This document shows positions 9,275 to 17,379 of a stretch of DNA of 64,000 nt, one piece after another (position 1 is the stretch's first letter; every line of letters begins with the position of its first letter). Origin of the DNA: JBGPTK01 sp963797765. Its GTDB lineage: Bacteria; Acidobacteriota; Terriglobia; Acidiferrales; UBA7541. The stretch lies in NCBI GenBank assembly GCA_963797765.1, contig CAWCQU010000002.1, positions 124,001 through 188,000 on the forward strand, read 5' to 3'. Made by a program: the position numbers and the translations under genes. The notes below the pieces were generated by a model. The model ran no database searches and was not told the DNA's origin. It was given only the letters and a program-made list of their open reading frames with translations.

Positions 9275-10842
9275 AAGCCAACGCGACAGGAACGATCTCG
9301 ATGGACCTACCGAATGAATTGCTGGAAAAGCTATATACCGTGGGCAGCTTGCGAAACACCGGTAGCGGCGCCCAGTTTGGGCTCAAGAACCGGTTGAGCG
9401 ACGCGGAACTGACGGGCCTGAGCGGAATCCTAATCGATGGGAAGCCGGTGGCGCTCGATCAAGTGCGAATGGATCTGGCGGATCAGTGCCCGTTTACCGC
9501 AGCGCAGCTCGACGCTGAACACCCCATTCCTTTCCCGCTCCGTTCTACCGTAACGATTCACGCCGGATTACCCAAGTTGGGAAGCGGCAGGCATGAGATC
9601 GAAATCACGTTCGAAGCGCGCCCTTTCGGGAACCTGCACCTGAAGGTTGAAGATGCCCTGGCAGAGGAAGCCGGGCACGAAGCGCGCATGCCGCGGGACG
9701 AAGCCGACGATTATAACCCGGAGGTAATCCTGCAGCGGCGGAAGTTCATCGAGCAAGCAAGCGGAGTCAAGCTGCACCACCTGCTTCACTATTCATTCGA
9801 CCCGCACCTCGCCAAGGGGAACTGTGAGAATTTTGTGGGAGTAGCACAGGTGCCGCTCGGCTTTGCGGGACCTCTGTGTGTGCGTGGCGAGCACGCGAAC
9901 GGCGAGTTTCTGATCCCGCTGGCGGCTTCAGAAGGAACCCTGGTGGCGTCTTACAATCGCGGGATGAAGGTGGCAAACCTGTGCGGCGGGGTGGAAGCCA
10001 CCGTGGTAGCCGATGCCATGCAGCGCGCGCCGGTGTTTGTGTTCCACAACGCGCGGGCAGGCCGCGAATTTGTGAATTGGGTGCAGGCTAATCTGGCGGA
10101 TATTCGCGCCGCGGCAGAAGCTACCTCGTCCGTTGCCCGGCTGCAGTATATTGACCCGTACGTTGCGAACAATTTTGTGTATCTGCGCTTCAACTTTTCG
10201 ACGGGAGACGCGGCAGGCCAGAACATGGTGGGGCGCGCGACGTATGCCTCCTACAACTGGATCCTGGAGCATTGCAAGGGAATCGAAAAGTCCTATCTGG
10301 AATCCAACTTTGCCACGGATAAGAAAGCCTCGCACGTCAACATCATGAGGACACGCGGCAAACGCGTGACGGCCGAAGCGACGATTACGCGCGAGGTTAT
10401 GCAGCAATACTTACGGATCAAGCCGGAACAGATCGCTCATCACTACGGCGTGGCCAACGTAGGCGCTTTTCTATCGGGAGCCACAAGCAACGCGGCGCAG
10501 TCCGCCAACGGCATCACAGCCATGTTTATCGCAACCGGGCAGGATGTGGCAAACGTCGCGGAATCTTCGGCAGGAATCCTGTACACGGAATTAACAGAGC
10601 AGCGCGATCTGTACATCTCACTCACAATACCTTCGCTGATCGTGGGTACGTATGGCGGCGGCACTGGCCTGGCGACTCAGCGTGAGTGCCTGGAGATTTT
10701 AGGTTGCTACGGAAAAGGCAAAGTGAATCGATTTGCCGAAATCATAGCCGCAGTGGCGTTAGCTGGCGAGATTTCATTGAGCGCGGCCATCTCTTCCTGC
10801 GAGTGGGTTTCGAGCCATGAGAAACTCGGCCGCAACCGCTGA
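9271..10842 (+). CDS. HMG-CoA reductase-family protein with extra N-terminal domain
   Basis: HMG-CoA reductases carry out the four-electron reduction of a CoA thioester to an alcohol (mevalonate). The catalytic set is present: Glu221 in LAASEGTLVAS, Lys351/352 in ATDKKA, Asp425 in ATGQDVAN, and His516 in the C-terminal SSHEKLGRNR; PSLIVGTYGGGTGL is also a family segment. At 523 residues it exceeds bacterial enzymes (about 430) because of roughly 150 N-terminal residues with alternating beta-strand character (for example FGLKNRL, ILIDGKPV, HEIEITFEARPFG), which I do not recognise with certainty. The start at 9271 overlaps the WS/DGAT stop (ATGA). No other mevalonate gene is nearby, so it may serve isoprenoid supply or make an unusual alcohol for the acyltransferase; the second idea is inference. 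Convergent with the PPTase gene. Confidence 0.85.
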   Translation: MKANATGTISMDLPNELLEKLYTVGSLRNTGSGAQFGLKNRLSDAELTGLSGILIDGKPVALDQVRMDLADQCPFTAAQLDAEHPIPFPLRSTVTIHAGLPKLGSGRHEIEITFEARPFGNLHLKVEDALAEEAGHEARMPRDEADDYNPEVILQRRKFIEQASGVKLHHLLHYSFDPHLAKGNCENFVGVAQVPLGFAGPLCVRGEHANGEFLIPLAASEGTLVASYNRGMKVANLCGGVEATVVADAMQRAPVFVFHNARAGREFVNWVQANLADIRAAAEATSSVARLQYIDPYVANNFVYLRFNFSTGDAAGQNMVGRATYASYNWILEHCKGIEKSYLESNFATDKKASHVNIMRTRGKRVTAEATITREVMQQYLRIKPEQIAHHYGVANVGAFLSGATSNAAQSANGITAMFIATGQDVANVAESSAGILYTELTEQRDLYISLTIPSLIVGTYGGGTGLATQRECLEILGCYGKGKVNRFAEIIAAVALAGEISLSAAISSCEWVSSHEKLGRNR

Positions 10843-10925
10843 GCACTCAGGCAGTCTCTGGAGTCCTGATCATCGGTTCGCCCTGTAGTCGCGGTAGAAA
10901 TCGAAAAAATAAGAAGGACTTGCCT

Positions 10926-11693
10926 TTAATTAAAGCAAGCTGCTTTGGCCAGAAGAATCGGCGGCTCCGGTGGCGGAAGCGCAACCACGGTTCGCATGAG
11001 GTCCTGAGTGTGTTGCCACCAGCCGTTAAAAACTTGACCTTCCCCGCAGCGGACCAGCAACGGCCGCCAGCCATCGAGGCCACCCGGCGATCGAACTAAG
11101 CAGGCTCGATCTCCGGCACGCCCTTTTGCGTTTTCGCTTTCGCCTGGTAGCACGTCGAAAGGCTCAACCATCACCGAACGAGTATCGAGGCGCAGGCCGG
11201 TGCGCAACGCTTTGAGCGCGCTCTCCTTCGCGCTCCAAAGCAGAGCCAAGAGCTGTGGACGGTCCCCGGCAGAGGCACCGGCCACGAACGATTGCTCCTC
11301 GGGGGTGAAATAATCAGAGAGAAATGCGTCGCTGCGCGGCTCAATGACTTCCAGATCACAACCCAGCACTCCACTCGAACTCGTGACGGCGCACGCCGCG
11401 ATTCCGACGCGATGGCTGAGTGAGATCGCGGCGGCCGCTGGTTTGTCTTGAAAAAAAACTTCCGGGGCGCCCGATGGCGCCGGGCGAATTTCTATGCTCG
11501 CGAGAACCTGTGGATCGGCTGGGACCTTCAAGTAGAGTGCCAGGGCACTCTTGGCGGTCCAGCGTCCCAGCCGCCAATCGCTTCGCCGCTTGGCAAAACG
11601 CATTGCATTCAGCCGGGCCACCTCGCTCGGGCTCAGCCAAAGATCTCCAGTAGGTAGGTCCGCCTCGGTTTGTTCCCACCAGTAGATATGCAT
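10926..11693 (-). CDS. 4'-phosphopantetheinyl transferase, Sfp type
   Basis: Transfers the phosphopantetheine arm of CoA to carrier proteins. The 255-residue length and the motifs fit the Sfp/AcpT class: GCDLEVIEP with metal-binding Asp113 and Glu115, then FTPEEQSF, and WSAKESALKAL with Lys156/Glu157. ATG at 11693 shares a base with the TGA of the carboxylase gene (TGATG), so translation is probably coupled; an in-frame TTG one codon upstream is less likely. Position as the last gene of the megasynthase operon strongly suggests that the synthase's five ACP domains are its substrate. Those domains offer Thr instead of Ser at the expected attachment site, so the enzyme's acceptor preference is of special interest. 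Confidence 0.92.
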   Translation of the reverse strand: MHIYWWEQTEADLPTGDLWLSPSEVARLNAMRFAKRRSDWRLGRWTAKSALALYLKVPADPQVLASIEIRPAPSGAPEVFFQDKPAAAAISLSHRVGIAACAVTSSSGVLGCDLEVIEPRSDAFLSDYFTPEEQSFVAGASAGDRPQLLALLWSAKESALKALRTGLRLDTRSVMVEPFDVLPGESENAKGRAGDRACLVRSPGGLDGWRPLLVRCGEGQVFNGWWQHTQDLMRTVVALPPPEPPILLAKAACFN

Positions 11694-14600
11694 CAAGAAG
11701 CCCTGGCAGCGGCGAGTGCGGGCGTCGCTTCCACTTTCGGTTGCTCGCCTTCGTGCTTGCCGGAATCCAGTGCCTGCACTCGTTCGGCCCCGAGTTCGAC
11801 CGCATGGATGAGGTACGGGCGAAGGTTCGCGGGCGGCAGAATGTCATGCAACGCACCCACCTTCAGGGCTCGCTGCACGCTATGCACGCGATCAAACTCG
11901 CCGGCCACTTCACCCAGCTTCTCGGAGTGGACGATTTTGAAGAGTTCGTCCCACTGAGTCCGCAACCGGCGCTTCTCGGCGGGGTCGGCTGTGGCCATGG
12001 CCTGGCTTAGCGTCTGCAAACGCAGGTCTTTGCGTGTTCTGGCTTCGACTTCACCGGCAAACACAACGGCGGCTGCCGGCGCGCCGCCAATGACGGAGGC
12101 GTACGTTCCCTCCAGGGCCACGACTTCCAGATGTTCATTCAGCGCTCGCGAAAAGACCACATAGGCACCCCCGTGATAGCGGGAAATCACACAAAACACC
12201 ATGGGGCCCTTGAAATTCACGACCGCCCTTCCGATCTCCGCACCGTACTCAAGTTGCAGCTTGCGCATGGATTCCGGTGAGCCATCAAAGCCGGATAGAT
12301 TTGCCAGAAGCACTACCGGCCGGTTATTGCTTGCGGCATTTATGGCGCGAGCCACCTTCTTAGAGGACTGCGGAAAGAGTGTGCCGGCGCACCATTGATC
12401 CGGGCCATCGGCTGGAACAAACCCCAACCGAGCCACGGGTCGAGATTCAATCCCGATCAAGCAGACCGGAAATCCACCGAGATGGGCATCCCACACAACT
12501 GCTGTTTCGGCAGCCCGCATGCCGGGCCAACGCTCGAGCGGAGGATAGTCCTGGTCGACGACAGCCATCATCACGGTGCGAATATCGAAGGATTTCTTTC
12601 GCCCGGAGTTTGTCGCGTCGGAAAAGATTTGGCCAACACGGGTGAAGCCGTCGCCGCGAGTCTTTCCATGGGGATAAGTTTGAACATTGCGATCGACGGG
12701 ATCGGTTGTCACGGCCTTCCGCGGGAATCGCTCGCCTGGAGCTACATAGGTATGCTCGTAATGGCGAAAAAGAATGTGACAGGCATCATCGATGTCCTTG
12801 GCCCAGTACTGGGCCTGGCCGTTGAGGCCCATGATGCGATCATAGCCGCCAATCCCCTGATTATCCTCGGCAGAGACGCTGCCTGAATAATCCAAGGCGC
12901 GCTTGCCGGTAAGAACCATGGACGATTTCGGCGTCATGATCAGAATGCCCCGGGTGTGCATGAGCATCGTAGCTTCGGCGTTCCAATACGGCTGCGCACC
13001 AACGTTGATCCCGTTGATGACCAGATTCACTTCCCCGCCGGCTTGCGTGAACTCCACCAGGCGGCGCAGGACGCGGGCGATCCAATCCATGTTTTCCACG
13101 CCGCTCTCCATCGAGATCTTCGCACCGGCCGAAATGGGAAACCATTCCACAGGCGCGCCCATCTTTGTGGCAAGATCCAGAGCCGCGATGATGCGTCGGC
13201 ATTCTGGTTCCGCGATGGCCCCAAGGTCCTTGCTTGGATCCCCCATCAACAGGACCCGGGGCATTCCCTCGGGGTACCTGACCGTGAAATTCCGAATGAC
13301 GCCTACGATGATATTCGATTTGTTTTGGCCATACGGACGACCGACGCGAGTCAGCTGACCTTCAGAATTGAGATCGTGTTCGACAAAATCGCCCGGCGGG
13401 AATTCGGCAGGCGTGTCCTCCACTGCCGGGGTGAGCATTTCGATGATTTCGTAAGGGTAGGTCATTCCGCGCTGGCGCATGCGAACGACTTTCTGGTCGT
13501 ACTCAGTCAAGGGAGTCAGCGGAGACATTTTGCCGGCGGGGCGGAACGTCGTAAGAATACTGCTGCCAGCAGGCCTGGAGATGCGCAGCACCATGTCGCG
13601 GAGCTCGCCGGTCTGCGGATTGGGAATGCGGGCGCGCAGCACCACTTGTTCCAATCCCAAGCCGTCGGTCGCGGGAGCCAGCCGTTGCACGATATTTTGG
13701 AATTCTTGGGGCTTGATACCAAGCGGCGGCCAGACGTAAAGAAGGACTCGATTCCAATAGAGACGATCGTGCGTCGAACGCCGCGAAAGATACAGCCGAA
13801 TGCCCGCCAGCGCTTCTGAGAACATGCGTTCCAAATGCGGCAATTGCACAATGCGGCCCCCCTCATCGCACACGGGCGTCAAATCACGCACCTCCGCAAC
13901 AGCGAACAGCCGTTCATCTTTTGGGTTATCGCGGGCCACCGCGTGGAAGAGGTAGACATCCTCCACCGACGGTAGCCGTTCAATGTTGAAATTGCTGAAT
14001 CGCCACAGATGGAGCCGGTGCCCCATCATGGGGTGGAGTCCGCGGTAGAGCTTCTCCTCTTCATAGGCGCTCCCACAGGGGCGATAGGTGAAATGGCACA
14101 TGCCGCCGATACCCGGGCCGCGACCCGGGCCAGCTAGAGCAACCACGATGCGCCGGATCGCACGGGGAAAGCCTGCTTGGTTGAGCATCCCGCAAACTTC
14201 CCGCTGCTGGGCTTCCGGATCGCCCAGCGCACCGGGATGCCAAACGTAGAAATCGAGGACGACATCATGGTCCACCGGGACTTCCTGAATCAGCGGAAAC
14301 AAAGCACGCGCTGCTTCGCACAGCCGCGGAGACTCCGCATGGGTGGTGAACAGATGGATCTGCTTCCCCTCCTTCTGATATTCGGCTGACACACAGCGCT
14401 GCCCATCCACCGCGATTGGGCGAAGGTCCGTAAGCGCCTGAATCCGATAGTATCGGCGCGTGAGAACCTCCAACATCAATTGGCTCAGGGCCACGTCTGC
14501 GGTAGTGAACCGGCCGGCGAACAAACTCACCAAAGGTTGCGGGCATTCGACCAAGGCCTGCATTCTCTCGAGGCGGTCGTTACCTTCCGAGTTGGCGGCA

Positions 14601-17335
14601 AGGTGGGCGAGATGCTCTTCGGCATTTGCGTAGACCTGTTTCCGTGCTTGCTCAAACAGCGGCTGCTCGAAGCAGCGATAGCGTAGTTCCCTGGCCAGAT
14701 CGCTGATTGCAGGAAATTGCCCCCGGGCCATTGAGATCATCCGATCGAGAAGCCTCCGGAAAGACTCTCCCGTTTGCGCCGGCAAAATTTCAAGGTACGC
14801 CAGGCGCCGTTCAAGGAGACCCAGAATGAGGGCTACTTGCTGCTCGACGCGCTGATGCGATTTATAGATCCAGAGCAGACTTTCTTCCAACTCCGGCAAA
14901 CGATCCAACGTCCGCACTTCGTAGTGAGCGAGCGCCCGACGGAGCGCATCAACGAACGCAGGAGGGAGCCCATCACCGCGGGTCTCGATCATGCGCAAGT
15001 AGGAGAAAAGGTAAGCCTCGGGACTCGGAGCTTCACCTACAGTTGGATCGTCCAACTCCGCTTCGCGGTGGAATAGAAAACAGATGTCCACGAAGATCTG
15101 GAGAATTTCATCCTCACATTTCCTTGCTTCTGCGCCATCGGCGAGCTCCGCACAGTAGTGGTCCCATTCGGACAGAAGCCGTGCTGTATGCGAGGGATCA
15201 ACATCGAAGCCCAGGATGAGTTGCCGGAGTTCTTCCGGGTGTTGGCGGGATCGAGAATGGCTGTCTTCTTGTCTCTCCTCCGAAGTGAATGTGGCGCCAA
15301 GCACCAACCGCTCCGTGGATATCGCGAAATCCTCGCCGGTGACCGCTTCGATCTGCACAAGCGCGGTTCCGGTGTCTACTTGTACGTTGGGTATGGCGAA
15401 CACATGCCGCACTTTTCCGGAAAATGGAGCCACGACCTGCATCTCCATTTTCATGGCTTCCAGCACCGCCAAGCGGTCTCCTGCCGAAACTGTGTCGCCC
15501 GGCGTGACAGCAATCGAGACGACGACTGCCGGTGCCGGCGCGTGTACGACGCCTCCATCATCGCGTTCAATCCGATGCGCGACGCCGTCCACCTCGATCA
15601 GGTAGCTCAGACCTTGGACGACAGAGACAACATTGAAGCGCCGCCCAAAACAGGTAAGCCAGTACTCAAACTGGCCCAGACGGCTGCTGTAAACATCGAT
15701 GCGCGAGCCATCTGCTTCCACACGGTAGTGGTGGGGGCCCAGGCGATAAACCTTGAGCGAGTAGGAGTGCCCGCGATGACGCAGTGCTACGGTCCCGCCA
15801 ACCTCGTTCCGCACGTGCGGCCGTCCGCGCACCGCCGACGCATAAAATTGGGTTTGCTCCACGGCCAATTCCGCATCGTATGTTGCGATCGCTGCCTGCA
15901 GCAGAGCCACATCGGCGTAACGCCTCGAGAGGTGCTCGTCACTTGCCACCAGGCGTTCCATCCATCCGACGTCTACGTTTCCGCTCTGCACCTCGGGACG
16001 GTTCAACAATTCCAAGAGAAACGTTTTGTTGCTGGACCCACCCTTGACCACGACAACGCTCTCGCGTAGCGCCCGTTGGAGCCGGGACAGCGCTTCTTTC
16101 CGATTCTGACCGTACGCGATGATCTTGGCGATCATGGAATCGAAGTCTGCCGGGACGGCATCGCCTTCCGCGACACCCGTGTCCACACGGACTCCGGGAC
16201 CAGCCAGAATCCTGAATCGTTCAATGGTGCCGGCTGCGGGAGCAAAACCGTTGTCCGGATCTTCCGCATTCAACCGTACCTCGATGGCGTGACCCGTTGT
16301 ACGCGGCGCTTCTCCCAGCAAGCGGCCACCGCGCGCGATGTGAATCTGAAGTTTGACCAGATCGAGCCCGGTTGTGCATTCCGTGACAGGATGTTCGACC
16401 TGCAAGCGGGTATTCATTTCCATGAACAAGAGGCGCTGGCTCTCCGGTTCGTATAAGAATTCCACCGTGCCAGCGTTGTGATAACCAGCGGCTTTGCTCA
16501 AGCGCACTGCGGCGTCGCGGAGGTCCCGATCCTGTTCGGGAGAAAGTGCGGGCGAAGGAGCTTCTTCGAGGATTTTCTGGTGACGCCGTTGGATCGTGCA
16601 ATCGCGCACGCCGGCCGCCCAGGTGGTCCCATGCTGGTCGGCAATGATCTGGACCTCGACGTGTCGGGCGCCTTGAATTAGCTGCTCCATAAATACGGTG
16701 GGGTCCCCGAACGCCTTGTGTGCTTCGGCACGTGCGCTCTCAAAGGCTTTCGGGAGTTGCTCCGCTGAGTTCACACGGCGAATGCCGTGACCGCCGCCCC
16801 CGGCGGTGGCCTTAATGAGAAGGGGATAGCCCAGGTGTTCGGCGTGACGCAAAGCCTCGTCCAGAGTTTCTACCGGTCCGGCGCTCCAACGCGCGATCGG
16901 AATCTGGGCTTCCTCGGCCAGGCGTTTCGAGGAAATCTTGTCGCCAAGGCGCCGCATCACATCGCCATCCGGGCCGATGAACACGATGCCCATGTCGCGG
17001 CAAAGATCCGCGAATTCGGCGTGTTCGGCTACAAAGCCCCATCCTACCCAGACCGCATCAGCTCGCGCGGCCCCCAGCGCCCGTTCGAGCACTTCGTAGT
17101 CGACGTAACTGCTCTTGCTCTGCTGGGTGCTCGGGTCGATAGTCTGTGCGGCACCGAGGGACACAGCCTCATCCGCCTCACGGACAAACATGGCATTGCG
17201 ATCAGGGTCGGTAAAAAGCGCAATTGTGCGCATCGACGTGCCGTGTTCTTGATTGAACTCCCGCACCGCATGGATGAAACGCATGGCGGCTTCACCGCGA
17301 TTTACGATGGCCACCCGTTGAAATTCGTGTTGCAT
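11693..17335 (-). CDS. Single-chain multidomain acyl-CoA (acetyl/propionyl-CoA) carboxylase
   Basis: An 1880-residue protein combining all carboxylase activities. Residues about 1-450 are biotin carboxylase: VAIVNRGEAAMR at the start, ATP-grasp ATAGGGGHGIRR, and EMNTRLQVEHPVTE. The biotinyl domain follows with EAMKMEM and biotin-accepting Lys629. Residues about 690-1290 form a long central region of unclear fold. The carboxyltransferase occupies about 1290-1850 (SNIIVGVIRNF, WFPISAGAKISMESG, GSVSAEDNQGIGGYDRIMG, LANLSGFDGS, YHGGAYVVFSRALN). The order BC-BCCP-central-CT is that of eukaryotic-type acetyl-CoA carboxylase rather than the four-subunit bacterial enzyme. The start at 17335 has GAGG 4 nt upstream; the open frame upstream of it only shadows the synthase gene. 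It lies 44 bp after the megasynthase, whose AT looks malonyl-specific, so malonyl-CoA supply is the likely role. Acetyl versus propionyl specificity cannot be read directly. Confidence 0.88.
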   Translation of the reverse strand: MQHEFQRVAIVNRGEAAMRFIHAVREFNQEHGTSMRTIALFTDPDRNAMFVREADEAVSLGAAQTIDPSTQQSKSSYVDYEVLERALGAARADAVWVGWGFVAEHAEFADLCRDMGIVFIGPDGDVMRRLGDKISSKRLAEEAQIPIARWSAGPVETLDEALRHAEHLGYPLLIKATAGGGGHGIRRVNSAEQLPKAFESARAEAHKAFGDPTVFMEQLIQGARHVEVQIIADQHGTTWAAGVRDCTIQRRHQKILEEAPSPALSPEQDRDLRDAAVRLSKAAGYHNAGTVEFLYEPESQRLLFMEMNTRLQVEHPVTECTTGLDLVKLQIHIARGGRLLGEAPRTTGHAIEVRLNAEDPDNGFAPAAGTIERFRILAGPGVRVDTGVAEGDAVPADFDSMIAKIIAYGQNRKEALSRLQRALRESVVVVKGGSSNKTFLLELLNRPEVQSGNVDVGWMERLVASDEHLSRRYADVALLQAAIATYDAELAVEQTQFYASAVRGRPHVRNEVGGTVALRHRGHSYSLKVYRLGPHHYRVEADGSRIDVYSSRLGQFEYWLTCFGRRFNVVSVVQGLSYLIEVDGVAHRIERDDGGVVHAPAPAVVVSIAVTPGDTVSAGDRLAVLEAMKMEMQVVAPFSGKVRHVFAIPNVQVDTGTALVQIEAVTGEDFAISTERLVLGATFTSEERQEDSHSRSRQHPEELRQLILGFDVDPSHTARLLSEWDHYCAELADGAEARKCEDEILQIFVDICFLFHREAELDDPTVGEAPSPEAYLFSYLRMIETRGDGLPPAFVDALRRALAHYEVRTLDRLPELEESLLWIYKSHQRVEQQVALILGLLERRLAYLEILPAQTGESFRRLLDRMISMARGQFPAISDLARELRYRCFEQPLFEQARKQVYANAEEHLAHLAANSEGNDRLERMQALVECPQPLVSLFAGRFTTADVALSQLMLEVLTRRYYRIQALTDLRPIAVDGQRCVSAEYQKEGKQIHLFTTHAESPRLCEAARALFPLIQEVPVDHDVVLDFYVWHPGALGDPEAQQREVCGMLNQAGFPRAIRRIVVALAGPGRGPGIGGMCHFTYRPCGSAYEEEKLYRGLHPMMGHRLHLWRFSNFNIERLPSVEDVYLFHAVARDNPKDERLFAVAEVRDLTPVCDEGGRIVQLPHLERMFSEALAGIRLYLSRRSTHDRLYWNRVLLYVWPPLGIKPQEFQNIVQRLAPATDGLGLEQVVLRARIPNPQTGELRDMVLRISRPAGSSILTTFRPAGKMSPLTPLTEYDQKVVRMRQRGMTYPYEIIEMLTPAVEDTPAEFPPGDFVEHDLNSEGQLTRVGRPYGQNKSNIIVGVIRNFTVRYPEGMPRVLLMGDPSKDLGAIAEPECRRIIAALDLATKMGAPVEWFPISAGAKISMESGVENMDWIARVLRRLVEFTQAGGEVNLVINGINVGAQPYWNAEATMLMHTRGILIMTPKSSMVLTGKRALDYSGSVSAEDNQGIGGYDRIMGLNGQAQYWAKDIDDACHILFRHYEHTYVAPGERFPRKAVTTDPVDRNVQTYPHGKTRGDGFTRVGQIFSDATNSGRKKSFDIRTVMMAVVDQDYPPLERWPGMRAAETAVVWDAHLGGFPVCLIGIESRPVARLGFVPADGPDQWCAGTLFPQSSKKVARAINAASNNRPVVLLANLSGFDGSPESMRKLQLEYGAEIGRAVVNFKGPMVFCVISRYHGGAYVVFSRALNEHLEVVALEGTYASVIGGAPAAAVVFAGEVEARTRKDLRLQTLSQAMATADPAEKRRLRTQWDELFKIVHSEKLGEVAGEFDRVHSVQRALKVGALHDILPPANLRPYLIHAVELGAERVQALDSGKHEGEQPKVEATPALAAARAS

Positions 17336-17379
17336 AACGCCTCGAATCAGCAGCTCTTCGCTGCATGAAATTTCGCTTC

